Assembly (NCBI GenBank): GCA_025084515.1
Contig: JAJAGP010001331.1
Location: forward strand, 140,016-204,015
Source of the DNA: Ancistrus triradiatus
Taxonomy: Eukaryota; Chordata; Actinopteri; Siluriformes; Loricariidae
Direction of reading: 5' to 3'
Length of the DNA stretch: 64,000 nt
The notes beneath the pieces are model-generated. The model saw nothing but the letters and a program-made list of their open reading frames with translations. It was not told where the DNA came from and did no database searches. A program made the position numbers and the translations under genes. This document shows positions 36,300 to 47,904 of this stretch, piece by piece (positions within the stretch are counted from its first letter, which is position 1; every line of letters begins with the position of its first letter).

Positions 36300-37182
36300 G
36301 CCGTTTTGAACCTAGTCATGTGACTTATTACATTACCAAAGCTTAGACAGCCTGCAGGAATGAACACACTGAGCTCTTAAAATATGCAGCCTTTAAGCCT
36401 CCAGATTGGGCCCTCAGTATTTGGCATGCTTGCTCTGATCAGTGCTGCTGTACGGTGGCAGTGTGTGTAATTGTAATAGACACTCCTATTCTGAGAAGCA
36501 TTCTCAAAAGTTTGACTGGGAAGAAAATCATATTTGACTATGTGTTTATGACCCCTATACTCAGTCCATTTTCAGAATCAGTCATTGTCCTGTGAACAAG
36601 CCTTTTTCCTTGGAGGTTCATGATGTTCCTTTCACTCAGGGGAAGCACCAAGGAAATGTTGTGAAACAGTCATGCACTACATGTGACCAGTATTTGTCAG
36701 ATACACAATCATATTTTGATCAAGATGCAAGTCTGATAGTTAGAGCAAGAAAGTGCTGTGGTCTATTGGTCTACATGGAGGGAAAATAGTAAATGGGAAA
36801 ACACGTAACATGTTACATGTATATTAAAAAACAAAAGGAAATCAATCCTGAAAATGAAACCAACTGGCACTGCGAATAACATGGAAAGAAGAAGTAATAA
36901 AGGTTTACAGGAAAATACCAAAAAAAACCACGCAACTATTCCCTTTGTTTTCAGTGGTCTCAAATCACAGAGCTTTTTACTGTGTTAAACACTGCATAAA
37001 AGTTACAGTTTATAAGAACCTCTACGCAGAAACACAGATGACAGACATAATGCATAGCAAAAAAAAAATAAAAAATAGGAATATTTATTAAGGACACAGG
37101 GATCGGGTGCTCCGGGATGGGACGGGAATGCAGGCTGAGCAGTGAGGTGCGAGACCAAGAAGCAGGGCAGCTGTTCAAAGTG
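36300..37182. other. ccr9 upstream region, no gene seen
   Basis: Ordinary AT-rich sequence that likely contains the ccr9 upstream promoter; no repeat family recognised. Confidence 0.4.
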
Positions 37183-37845
37183 AGGACCCAGACTGGGAGA
37201 CGAGGAACTAGACCAGGTAGTGAGGAACCAGACCAGAAGGTGAGGAACCAGACCAGGAGGCAAGGAACTAGACCAGTGAGTGAGAAACCAGACCAGGGAG
37301 TGGGAAACCAGACCAGAAACTGGGGAACCAGACCAGGCAGTGGGGAACCAGATCAGGGAGTGGGGAACCAGATCAGGGAGTGGGGAACCAGATCAGGGAG
37401 TGGGGAACCAAACCAGGGAGTGGGGAACCAGACCAGGGAGTGGGGAACCAGACCAGAGACTGGGGAACCAGACCAGAGATTGGGGAACTAGACCAGGGAG
37501 TGAAGAACCAGACCAGAGACTGGGGAACCAGACCAGGGAGTGTGGAACCAGACCAGGGAGTGAGGAACCAGATTAGGGAGTGGGGAACCAGACCAGAGAC
37601 TGGAGAACCAGACCAGGGAGTGGGGAACCAGACCAGAGACTGGGGAAGCAGACCAGGGAGTATGAAACCGACCAGGGAGTGTGAAACCAGACTAGAGAGT
37701 TGGGGAACCAGACCAACAAATAGTGAACGAGACCAAGAGGTAAGGAACCAGACCAGGGAAAGAGGAACAACACCAGGAGATGAGGAACCAGACCAGGAAG
37801 TGAGGAACCAGACCAAGGAGGTGGGAAACCAGACCAAGGAGTGAG
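37183..37845. repeat. 20-bp minisatellite, array 1
   Basis: More than 30 copies of a 20-bp unit close to AGTGGGGAACCAGACCAGGG, with variants (GAGACTG, GATTAG, TGAGGAACC). A 20-bp unit is read in all three frames every 60 bases, which creates long repetitive open frames on both strands; these are not taken as genes. Confidence 0.95.
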
Positions 37846-38064
37846 TTTGGCACAACCATATCCTTACCCACTGTGTTACAACTGTCGTTTGTCCCTATTA
37901 CATTGCTTTCACAGAAGAATGAGTAAAGGCTATTTCAGTACTGTACTGTGACAAACCTACATAAGAATGCCTACGAAGTCTGAAACATCCAACGTCTACC
38001 TCAGTGGGAATGTTTCGGTGTCCTGGTTTCATTTCATGTAGATTGTGTTTCCTGTGCAAAACAC
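37846..38064. repeat. Segment duplicated after each minisatellite array, copy 1
   Basis: Runs from GAGTTTGGCACAACC through CCACTGTGTTACAACTGTCG and GAAACATCCAACGTCT to TAGATTGTGTTTCCTGTGC. The same segment follows array 2 at 38270-38490. Confidence 0.85.
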
Positions 38065-38270
38065 CAGACCATGGAGGAACCAGGCCAGGGAGTGTGGAAC
38101 CAGACCAGGGAGTGAGAACCAGAAGAGGAGGCAAGGGACCAGACCAGAGAGTGAGGAACCAGACCAGGGAGTGGGGAACCAGACCAGGAGATAAGGAACC
38201 AGACCAGGGAGAGAGTAATCAGACCAGGAGGTGAGGAACCAGACCAGTGATTGAGCAACCAGATCAGGGA
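38065..38270. repeat. 20-bp minisatellite, array 2
   Basis: About ten further copies of the array 1 unit, starting CACCAGACCATGGAGGAACC. Confidence 0.9.
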
Positions 38271-38490
38271 GTGAGTTTGGCACAACTTTGAGTCCATATC
38301 CTTACCCACTGTGTTATAACTGTCGTTTGTCCCTATTACATGGCTTTCACAGCAAAATGAGTAAAGGCTATTTCATGACTGCTTGTCATAACAATGCATA
38401 CTAAATCTGAAACATCCAACGTCTGCCTCAGTGGGAGTGTTTCGGTGTTCTGGTTTCATTTCATGTAGATTGTGTTTCCTCTGCGAAACA
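38271..38490. repeat. Segment duplicated after each minisatellite array, copy 2
   Basis: Closely matches 37846-38064 with small insertions (an extra TTTGAGTCCA after GGCACAAC). Together they form a compound array-segment-array-segment structure. Confidence 0.85.
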
Positions 38491-39689
38491 CTAAGACAAG
38501 GTGGAGTGACTGTGAGGCACCGTGGCTGCATTTTTTGCTGTTTACTTTCTCGGTTTGGACCACAAAAAGGCAACGTCTGTAGTCGGAACCACAGGGTTTC
38601 GTGACAGTTTTAAGACTGGGAACAGTATAAAAGAACAGTCTATGTAATCTAGTAGGCTTAGAGTGGTGCAATGCTGAATGTGTTAATGTTGCTCAGCTAC
38701 TGAATACAATACCAAAATGGTACTGTAAACACAAAATGGGCAGGTTATTACATGTGAGCGTTTGAAAGACATACCATATACAAGTATGTTACTGGTTTTG
38801 AAAGACAGAGCTTGCTCTGTTGAGGTCACGATGATGTGTGCTATTTAGCTGCATCATCCTGCATAGCCCTTCTCTGACCCTTTTTGGCTCCCACAGCAGA
38901 ATACTCTATTAAACTTCTTTCCTGTCACACCCTTCCCTGCCATTTCACTCTATGCACCCTGTTTGTCTTGGCGTCTGCTTTCCAGTTTATTGGTTCGTGT
39001 TTTCTCGTTGGTTCTGTGAGTTTGTGTCTCGTTTTCCTGAATGTCTGGAGTGTTCCATGTTTGTGTGTGATGTTTCTTGTTAGCACTGTTTGGTGTTTTA
39101 GTATCTCTTTATATTAGCTACTTCCTGTGGAATCACATTGTCTAGGTTAGTTAGCAATATATCTGTTAACTTTAGCTATTAGCAGTTTGTTTGCGTAGCA
39201 CTGTCGGTATCGGCACTATCTAAAAAGACTCTCAGAGGCTACATTTGGGTAGTGTACATCTTGGTAAGAGATCGTTCTCTGCTAGACATGTTCTCTGCCT
39301 CTATGATGCACTCAAATACATTTTGCCCAGTTGACGGACTTTGAGAGGGAGCACATCATTGAACTTACAGAAGCAAGATGGTCATTTCAATGAATTGCCT
39401 GCCAACTAAGCCGTTCTGATCTGGGCAGGGCACGGATCCTAACAGTACCAGCCCCCCCCAAAGAGTCCGTCCTCAGACTCTCAACAACCCCCCCTCCCCC
39501 CCCCCAAGGGGTACGAGGACAAGTCTGGGGGTTTCCTCTCCGTGCGAAGGCATCTGACACAGGCCAAAGGCAAAGTGGGTCCCTCGGAGGTCTTGGGAGC
39601 GGAAGCAGACCCCCTGTGAAAGAGTTCTCTGAACGGCCCCTTTGGAAGCGCGAGTCTCAGGAATGGTCCCACTGGAACTGTGGGCCTCC
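38491..39689. other. Intergenic, with C-tracts before the 30-bp minisatellite
   Basis: No gene recognised. At 39450-39510 there are several runs of 6-10 C. Confidence 0.4.
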
Positions 39690-39975
39690 AGAAGGCCCCC
39701 TCTGGAACACGGGGCCTCAGGTAGGCCCCCTCTGGAACACGGGACCTCAGGTAGGCCCCCTCTGGAACACGGGACCTCAGGTAGGCCTCCTCTGGAACAC
39801 GGGGCCTCAGGTAGGCCCCCTCTGGAACACGGGACCTCAGGTAGGCCCCCTCTGGAACACGGCACCTCAGGTAGTCCCCCTCTGGAACACGGGACCTCAG
39901 GAAGGCCTCTGGAACACGAGACCTCAGGAGGGAGGCCTCTGGAACATGGGACCTCAGCAGGGAGGCCTCTCTGGA
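39690..39975. repeat. 30-bp GC-rich minisatellite
   Basis: About nine copies of a 30-bp unit close to AGGCCCCCTCTGGAACACGG + GACCTCAGGT. The later copies shorten to 24-27 bp. As 30 is divisible by 3, each frame gives a clean 10-residue peptide repeat (GLPEVPCSRG on the minus strand). The flanks show no gene structure, so I do not call a protein. Confidence 0.9.
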
Positions 39976-40449
39976 ACTTGACAGCCTTCTGGGGGGCCTC
40001 AGGAGTCTTGACGGCCCCCAGGACGGCCTGACTGGGCTGGACGGCCCCCGACACGGACCGACTCGGCTTGACAGAGCAGCGAGCAGACGACCGCAGCACA
40101 GGCACAGGGGAGAATGACCGTGGCGCAGGCACGGGGGCGGACGACTGCGGCGCAGACGACTCAGAAGCGGGTCTAACACGCGAGGGTGAGGTGGCTTACA
40201 GTTTCTCCTTCTTGGTGAGTTCTTGGGGACGAAAAACAGAAATGTACATATGAAAAGGAAAGAGTTTGTGAATGAGCTCATACCACAGACTCTTTGTGTA
40301 ATACTCATATGAAGTATTGCTAATACTTCGGGGTTTAAAGTCGGTCAGTTCATCATAGATAAATGATGTGGAAGAAGTCAAGGTTGGAGGGCATTTCAAA
40401 GCCTTTGTTAAGGAAATGAGATGAGAGGAACTGTGAAGGAGCAGAGCTT
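39976..40449. other. Intergenic
   Basis: GC-rich to about 40200 with GACGGC/GCAGACGAC motifs continuing from the minisatellite, then AT-rich. No gene recognised. Confidence 0.35.
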
Positions 40450-40869
40450 AGGGTATGCCACAATTAAGGAAGTAGATAAGAATGGAATGTGCTGAAGTAG
40501 GCTATGAGTTTTATTGTTACACTCGCCTGCAGCTGCAAACCCACCCCCAGTAAAAGATAATTAACTTCAAACATTCTGTTGTTCAAGACACAGAACTATG
40601 AGCAACCCCCAATTTGGATAACTGTAGAATAAGCCGTTGAGGGGAGGGGGCTTGCTCTGTATGCGACTGGAAAAGTACTGAGGGTAAGAGGAGAGTATAA
40701 AAGCTGTGTGAAAACGTTGATGTGTTGGAACTTGGCTGACACACCGTTGTGAGCTAACTTCCCCAGATCTGCTGTAAATAAATGGTCAACCTGGAACCTA
40801 ACTCTGGTCTCTTTTCTTGCTGTGAATTCAACGAACACGCGAAGCGATCGATGAGGATCAACTTCGACA
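40450..40869 (+). mobile_element. LTR of a retroelement (ERV- or Ty3-like)
   Basis: The 3' end is well defined: ...TCAACTTCGACA, then AT and a primer binding site. Inside are TATAAAAG at 40696-40703 and AATAAA at 40777-40782, spaced as in a U3-R-U5 LTR. The 5' border is a guess because no complete second LTR exists. No viral proteins are encoded near it. Confidence 0.7.
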
Positions 40870-40871
40870 AT

Positions 40872-40889
40872 TGGTGACCCCGACGTGAT
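40872..40889 (+). other. Primer binding site complementary to tRNA-Trp
   Basis: TGGTGACCCCGACGTGAT is an 18-base match to the complement of the 3' end of vertebrate tRNA-Trp, including the CCA. It sits two bases after the LTR end. tRNA-Trp priming is known from avian leukosis-type retroviruses and is also seen in other LTR elements. Confidence 0.85.
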
Positions 40890-41536
40890 TCGTCAGCAAG
40901 AACTATTTGGCTGTTGGTGATTTTCTGAGACTGATATACTTGATCGGCCGCATGTAAAGGTAAGCAGAATCCTGTTATATCGAATTCTGTGCATTGGTTG
41001 TGTTAAATCAAGCTTAATGGTTGACAAAATTTGTAAAATAGCCTTTTGTGTTGTTTTTTATGTTATCATTGTGTTAATTGGATCCAGGGTTGGAGTCCCT
41101 GGGAGTTGATCTGTCTAAAGTACCTGAAAGAGGGTTAGCGGGTTAGGTGGTGAAGGTGGTGAAGAGGCACCTAAAGAGCTCCACTGATTTGGGTTAGAGT
41201 CCCTGGAAACAAGAAGGTTTCCTAAAGCCCTAAAGGGTACTACACACACATGCATATACTGATATAGTCCTTATAAGTATGTTGTGTGAGTCAGTTTGTT
41301 TGGCGTTGGTGTAGTCTGTGACAAATGTCTTCAGTTTGTGGTGTATTTGTCTTGCGTGTTTTGTTCCTGCCAGTATTGGTCAAATATATGTTTCGTCAAA
41401 TAAAATTTGAGACGGAAACCGAGAGAGATATAGAAAGAACTAGAAGGTTGTTGACTTGTGGATATATGTAAGGATTAAAATTGTCTTAAGTGTAAAGTAA
41501 GTGTGATTGTGAGGAGGCCAGAAGTGTATTTTTGTA
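40890..41536 (+). mobile_element. Short non-coding interior of the LTR element
   Basis: About 650 bases with a possible splice donor, AAAGGTAAGC, near 40957. No gag, protease or polymerase frame. The element has lost nearly all its interior. Confidence 0.55.
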
Positions 41537-41590
41537 CTGTGAATTCAACGAACATGCAAAGTGATTGATGAGGATCAAATTAGACACCTT
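41537..41590 (+). repeat. Partial second LTR end
   Basis: GTGAATTCAACGAACATGCA and GATTGATGAGGATCAAATTA repeat the last ~50 bases of the LTR (40820-40869) with a few changes. It is only the U5 end, so the 3' LTR is truncated or this is a partial duplication. Confidence 0.7.
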
Positions 41591-42216
41591 GTACACTGGG
41601 CCCTGGCTTTCACTGACGTGTGAACCCACCATTAGTGTTGTGCTGAAGCTGACTAATTCAAAGACTCAGTATGGTGAGAACCCACACAAAGCATGACCAT
41701 GGATATCTGTGAAAAGTGGCAGATTTAACCACTTATATACAGAGATCAAACGGCAGGTTACTGCTGTAACGGCTGTACTGTGTACTCTGTGAGAAATGAA
41801 TCACAGACTGACTTCCTAGCTTGATTTCTATATGACTGTATAGCGGTATCGGGTCTGTCTGCAATGGTTCCTCTGACTGCGTGGGAAGAGAAGGCCTGTT
41901 ATCTCAGAACATGTGAAAACCTAGTCAGTAAAATGTAGATTTCACAGAAGTGGCTGATCTGTAGCTTGTCGTTGCACTTAGTCACGCAACCTCATGCAGT
42001 GGTTTCAGAAAGTGCAGTTATTTATTTAGATTGTTGCACAGGAGAATCATTCAGATTTTATTCTTTGTTTTATATTATAGTTTTATCATACTATTATGAT
42101 GAGGGAAAATGAGATGGTGAAGCTGGGGGTTTAAAAAACAGTCATACCATCATATTGTGAACATATACACTTACTGATCATTTTATCAGATCCACCTCCA
42201 TGTTTCTACACCCAGT
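41591..42216. other. Intergenic
   Basis: No gene seen. About 42160-42215 (ACTGATCATTTTATCAGATC) resembles the end of a Tc1-like element into which the next MITE may be inserted. Confidence 0.35.
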
Positions 42217-42747
42217 GGCTGAATCCCATTTCAGGGGCTGCATCCTTCGAAGGACGTGGTCTACACGGTCAACGTGTGCAGACCACGGCGAAGGCTGAAC
42301 CGAAGTGAGACAGTCTACTCTGCCTTGGATTTCCTGTTTGCGTCACAGAACCACTGTTCCCGCCCCCACTCTTCAGCGCTATTCCCACCTGCTCTGTATC
42401 ACAAAACAGCTATGAGCTTCATACAGATGGAGCTAGAAATTTGTACACAGAAAAACTGTTGTGCTTTTGTTTTTTAACATTTACCTATTCGAGTTTTAAA
42501 ATCCTTACATTTAAATAATGCATATTCCTCAGCCAAAAGTTCCCCTCACGGGCAATGCACCTCGGGATATGTTAGGTCATGAAGGATACATCAGGTGTAT
42601 CCTTCGTTGTCAGGGAAAAGAAGGCCGCATTTGTTGGCCACATACAAAGGAGCCTTCGGAATGGGACAGCTTAGGCGCGGCACTATGAGGCAGTCGGTCT
42701 TCAAATGCAGCCTCCGAAGGACGCAGCCCCTGAAATGGGATTCAGCC
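42217..42747. mobile_element. 531-bp MITE with long near-perfect termini
   Basis: Begins GGCTGAATCCCATTTCAGGG and ends with its inverse; the inverted match extends about 33 bases (through GCTGC(A/G)TCCTTCG) with one mismatch. A second inner motif CCTTCG.A recurs. No transposase. Superfamily unclear; the short target duplication cannot be fixed. Confidence 0.8.
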
Positions 42748-43139
42748 TATGTCCATTTTACATATATAAAGTATTTTATATATTTTATGTTTGCTACATA
42801 TTTGTTAATTTGCAGCACATTTAAATTTGTATTTAAACAGGAATAAAACATATATGAATTAGGCTACATCAGAAGCCTTTAGGGGACGTGAAGAGTGGTA
42901 GATGGGGCATTGCCCAAACTCCTTGACTCCAGGGCTGATGGTTTAGAAAGGTTTCAAAATGAACACTCAGGACAAACAAAAACAGGGAGTCTAAGGAACT
43001 CTCTGCAGATGTCAGTGATTAACTTGTGAGGACATATAGATCTGGTCAAGGGAATAAAACCATTTCTAAAGCTTTGAGTGTGCCTACTGGAGCACACTAG
43101 GTCTAATAATTGTGACATGAAAGAATTGGAACCACAAGG
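42748..43139. other. Intergenic
   Basis: AT-rich, nothing recognised. Confidence 0.35.
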
Positions 43140-43900
43140 ACGCTTACTGTTGGCCATCCAGCCAAACTGAGTAACTGGACAAGAAAGGCCTTGGTCAAAG
43201 AGGTGATCATGAACTCAATGGTGACTCAGTAGACACAGAAGCACTCCATCAATCAATCATTTATGCTAGAGTGACTAGACGGAGGTTATTCTGGAGCAAA
43301 AGGCGTTTCCTAAATAGCATTTAAAGGACTCTGAGAGCAAAGCTTTTCCTGTATGATGAGAAGAAAAATGGGCACAACTCAAAGCAACATGTCTGGCAAC
43401 GTCTGGTACTGCTGATAACCAGGCAAATACAATCCCTATAGTGAAATATGGTGGCGCTACTCAGTGGCAGGTCAAAGTCAGGGGGACTGGTCAGAACTGG
43501 GGGAAGGATGAATGCAGTCAAATACAGACAGGTCCTTGGAGAAAATGCATGCAACCCTCTGTCTGGGGTGATGGTATGACAACAGATAAGTCAATATGGT
43601 GGAGCGACTTTGGGACAAGTCTCTTATGTCATAATCCCATAGTATTTCTGTGGGGATAACCTGAAGATGGTAGTTCACTAACACTACCCATCTAATCTGA
43701 TGGAGCTTGAGAGCATCTGCCAGTAAGAATAGGATAAACTGGCCAAATCCTGGGTGAGGTAAAGTTGTACAGACTTACCCAAGACTCAAATCAATAACTG
43801 CATGCAAAGGGGCTTCCTATAAAGTACTGAATTTATAATCAAAAGAAGACTGATGTAACTGAGAGATTTTAGTGTTACATTTTATTCATTTCCAAAGATT
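43140..43900 (+). pseudogene. Decayed Tc1-like transposase (lineage E)
   Basis: Plus-strand relic following the transposase order: CCAAACTGAGTAACTGGACA (paired-domain region), AGAAAGGCCTTGGTCA, GGTGACTCAGTAGAC, GAGTGACTAGACGGAGG, AAAGGACTCTGAGAGC, then CCCTATAGTGAAATATGGTGG (before the GGG.. core). Many stops and shifts. Related to the minus-strand fragment at 2955-3505. Confidence 0.65.
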
Positions 43901-44649
43901 TCAAACGACCATTTTGGCCTTAGTCGCAAAATGGATTATGGATGACTGTAGTGTAGGCTGATTTATTCATATGTGTACTCTTCTGTTTTCGTCTGTCTTA
44001 ATCTATTTGAGGTGCATTAGGACACATTGGACAGGAATGAGGAACAAGACCTAAACCTTTGCTAATGGCTCTTACTGGGGAATTTCTGTCCAGATACAAG
44101 TGTGAAGAAACCTCCAGTTGTAAGTTGGTAGTTATTTGTAATGTTTCATGTTTCTTCAAATCTGCTCCCATGGATTCGTTTAGGATCATTAACAAAAGAA
44201 AATCCTGTTATTCATATTAGCTCATGCGATATGAAAATCACTACGCATGGGTAAACTGGCCCGTTGTGCTAAATAAAGCTAGGCGATCTGGTTAAACCCT
44301 GTAGCTTGGGTTGTCCACCTAAGGAGACCTTAGCTAAGACACACAATCCTTTTCATGGGAAAGGGCTTAAAAGCGTTACAGTTTTGAGAGTTTCTGAGCA
44401 GCCCCTGAGGCCGTTTCCAGTAGTGAGTGAAGCATGAGCAGCCGGCTGAGGGAAGTCAGAGTGACCTGGACATATATTTTGCACCACTATCCCTACCCAA
44501 GGAAATCTTGGTCATGCAAGCCTAATGATGGTGCTTCATTGCTCCAGACACCAAAGACGCTGAAACTTTGTTTCGTTTTTGGATTCTTTCTCTTTCTTCT
44601 TTGCTACTTATGATTCCTGAAGTATTCATTACCACTACCAAAGCAACTA
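43901..44649. other. Intergenic, no gene seen
   Basis: Nothing recognised. Confidence 0.4.
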
Positions 44650-45204
44650 CAGGTTAAACAGTGAACTAAACACCTGTCCCCATGTTAGCCACAATAATTT
44701 ATTAGTATGGTGTAGGGGGCCTCCTTTTTTTGGTGGCAATACAGCGTCAATCATCTGGAATGACATATACAGTCCTGCACTGCACAGTGGTCAGAGGATT
44801 TTTTAGAGCCATTCTTTCTTTGCAGGATAGTGGCCAGGTCACTAACGTGATGCTGGTGGAGGGAAAACGGTTCCTGACCTCTTCTCCAAAACACACCCCA
44901 AAGTGGCTCAATATATTACTATTTACTACTAAACCGGTGACTGTCAGGCCATGGGAGATTTCAACTTCACTTTCAATGTCATCAAACCATCTGAACTCTG
45001 GTATGTCACCCATATGTTGTGTGCATTGCATATTTTGGCAAAACTGTGCTCTTTACCCTGTTTAATTGTACCTTCCACACTCTGCTCTTACTGGTGCAAG
45101 TCAATTATTAATGAGATTGGGCCACGCAGACTGGCCAATTTAGCCATGAAACCTTCCCCAACTAAATGCCAGGTGTGTCAGTTTTTCATTGTCTAAAACC
45201 CCTG
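44650..45204 (-). mobile_element. Non-autonomous Tc1-like MITE (lineage C), copy 2
   Basis: TA on both sides (44648-44649, 45205-45206); termini CAGGTTAAACAGTGAACTAA and the inverse ATTGTCTAAAACCCCTG. Carries the same internal deletion junction as 8503-9056, before CATCTGAACTCTGGTATGTC. Its many one-base differences from copy 1 are mostly insertions or deletions. Confidence 0.75.
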
Positions 45205-45414
45205 TAGAAACAAAATGTTAGAGTAAAATATACAATAAAGAGGATGGAGGGGAAGGTAGGGAAGAAGGGGGGGAAAAGGAAAGGTCTGAGAGAGGGACAG
45301 GGGGGTAAAGAAGGAGGAGGGGTATGAGGACAAAAGGAAGGATGGCCCCTTCTATTTCCACTTTCGCCTTCCCCCCGAAGATTTCTGTCTCTTCCCTCCT
45401 TTCCCGTGAGTCCC

Positions 45415-45612
45415 TGCTCGATAAGGCAATATCTAATCGGCCAATCACATGGCAGCAACTCAGATCATTAAGGCATGTAGACATGGTTCAAGATTAAACC
45501 TGCTTATTCAAAAACCGAAGCACCTGAATGGGGAAAAACAGTGGGTTTAAGTAACATTGAACATGGCAATAGTTTAAGTTTTCTACATGGGATTGGTCTG
45601 AGGTATTTCTCT
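45415..45612 (+). mobile_element. Tc1-like terminal fragment (lineage D), plus orientation
   Basis: ATCTAATCGGCCAATCACAT, GGCAGCAACTCA, GGCATGTAGACATGGTTCAA and AATGGGGAAAAACAG match the 5' end of the lineage D element in the opposite orientation to the other copies. Confidence 0.65.
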
Positions 45613-45701
45613 CACACACACCAACACACACACAACCACACACAACACACACACACACACACCACACACACACACAGAGATAGAGAGAGAGAGAGAGAGA
45701 G
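45612..45701. repeat. Interrupted (CA)n with (GA)n
   Basis: CA dinucleotides interrupted by CAA/CCA, followed by a GA run. Confidence 0.9.
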
Positions 45702-47904
45702 TTAGACGCTTGTCTGGAAACTGCTATCAAGAGAGTTGGCCACCAAAATTTGGATGCAGAAACTGTTTGTCACTCATCAAGTCCAATGCCTCAGAGACTG
45801 AAAGCCGTGATAAAAGCCAAGGTGGTGCAACTAAATACTAGTGATGTATTTTGAATGGCTTTTTTTATCTGTTTTTTCATGATTCCATACTTTTTTCCTC
45901 AGATTGAGTGATTCCATTTTTTTTTTGTTTTTCCCGTGCTTGGTCAATAAAAAAAGTACTTCACTGACCTTCCACAATGTTTTTCCCTTCATTTCTTTGT
46001 ATGGTTCTGAAAGCCACAAGCTGCACGTTGGGCATGACCTTATTATTGTATCATGTTTTTGTGATCTGAGTTTGTTTTTACAGAATGACATGCTGAATGA
46101 GTGCCTCCAAGACTGGTGTTCCATACTTTTTGTTTTTGCCAGGGTTTTGTAGTAAGTCAGGCTTTGGTATCTGTCATTCGTCACCGGCAACAGCATGACG
46201 TCAGAGCGAGCCATAGTTTTGGTGTTTACTGTAACGTTTGTGTTGTGGAGATGGCGGCTACAAAAATCCCCTGCAAAACCAAATAAGTGAGCGCGATGAA
46301 CAGAGCACTGAGCGTGTAATTAAGCATTAGCCATTCTTACTTCTCTAACAAGGGTACATACGCTTGTCGCTACCGGCTGCTGGTAAGTTTCAAGCAACAT
46401 GCAAGGTTATAAAAAATGTGTGTACAGCATGTTAGTCATCAACCCCTTTCCTGCCTGGTGTTCTTCTCTGCTCGAGATTTATTTCAACACAGCAGTCGAT
46501 ACAGAAGACTGATATTCGGTTCAACGCTTTGAATGCTGCCAAGTCATAAGTCTCAGGTTCTGTTTGACAGACTAATGGAAGGAAAGAGCTATGGTGCAGA
46601 TCTATATCCCCATGTGCACAGTCGCTATGTCATTTCAACTACAATCATTTCTGGTTCCTCATTAGTACAACGTTTGTTCAGCTGTTGATTATTGCCTGTT
46701 TGTGAGTATTTTTACATGGTGGAAGCTCCTCGACGAGGTGTAGCTTAAGCAAAAACTTGGTCGTCCTGCTCAATTACCATGCTTTGCTTTTTGCTGATTT
46801 CTTACATGAGAAATACCGAACAGACTGAATCCTAATATACAGTTCGTTTAGATTAGTTTTAACCATTGTTTAAAGGAATGGGTATACTGACCATATTCTC
46901 AATCTTTTTATTATAATAAACCAGAAAATACAGAAACCTATGTAAATGCATTATCAAAAAAAGAAAACTTTTTTATGTTCATTGGTGTCATTTAGTGTAA
47001 CCTCCCTTACCTAGGCAGCACTGGCAGCTTCAATCAGGATCTACAGTCTGAATAGAAGCTTGAAGCAGACGGTCTTTTTTGAAGGGTTAGCACTTTTGGA
47101 AGGGGAGCAGGGTGAAAAGGTACATGATAGCTAAAGCTCACAGTGAACTGGAATGCACATCAGCAGAAAAGAGTTTTTATGGAGTGCAAATCCAAGTTGA
47201 AATTTGGTCACAATATGGCCATTATCCATTGCTAAACAACAATCTAATGGTGGCCTTTTGCAATAGTAGTTTGTTTCTGTAAATCATCTTTTAAAACAGG
47301 ACATTGCTTCAGACAATCCAGAGTGTTTTTTTGAGTCTTCCGCAATCATTAGCTTGCCTAAACAAATAGATTCAACTTTACCGTCAATGCATGCAAGGCA
47401 TGGCAACGGAAACACAGTGAGCATCTTACCAGAAGTGCCAATGGTGTCCCTTGTGCAAATACAGCACAGAGTGTCAAACATAGAAGGCGGTTACCAGAAA
47501 AACAAGATAATAAATATTGGGATATAAGCGTGGGTTTATATAAAGAGTATATTGATGAATATAAGAGTTATGAGGAATATAAGACATATCGTTATTGCCA
47601 GAATATATACGAATAATAGTACAGGTGGCTGCCAGGCTGGTGCCGTACAGTTTCCGCTGCAGTGGACGCCACCTGAATTCGAGACAAGTAGTGCCTTCCC
47701 CCTGGGATTGGCCTGTGTCCCGTCACGAATATTTGTTGACAGATCGTTTTTGCAAGATGAGACTTTCTTGGACAATGTTTACAACATTTCGACCATAACT
47801 TTTTCAAATGGATCTCTTAACTGTTGCGGCCCAATTTCAGTGAACTCACAAGCCTTTTGCAAAGAACAGGGTTAACACACTCTGTGGCAAAGTTCCATTA
47901 TCAT
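45702..47904. other. Intergenic, no gene seen
   Basis: No gene recognised. Around 46180-46290 is a small CpG-bearing stretch with a TGACGTCA motif (46197-46204), which could be a promoter or a repeat end. Confidence 0.4.

Noticed and set aside
37117..37855. Several long open frames on both strands (up to 160 codons)
   Set aside because: They come from the 20-bp minisatellite, which reads as repeated GEPDQGVGNQTREWGTRP-type peptide in any frame. There is no start context, splice signal or domain.
39473..40308. Open frames of 219 and 275 codons on the minus strand
   Set aside because: They are the 30-bp minisatellite read in two frames. Overlapping equally long frames on both strands argue against a gene.
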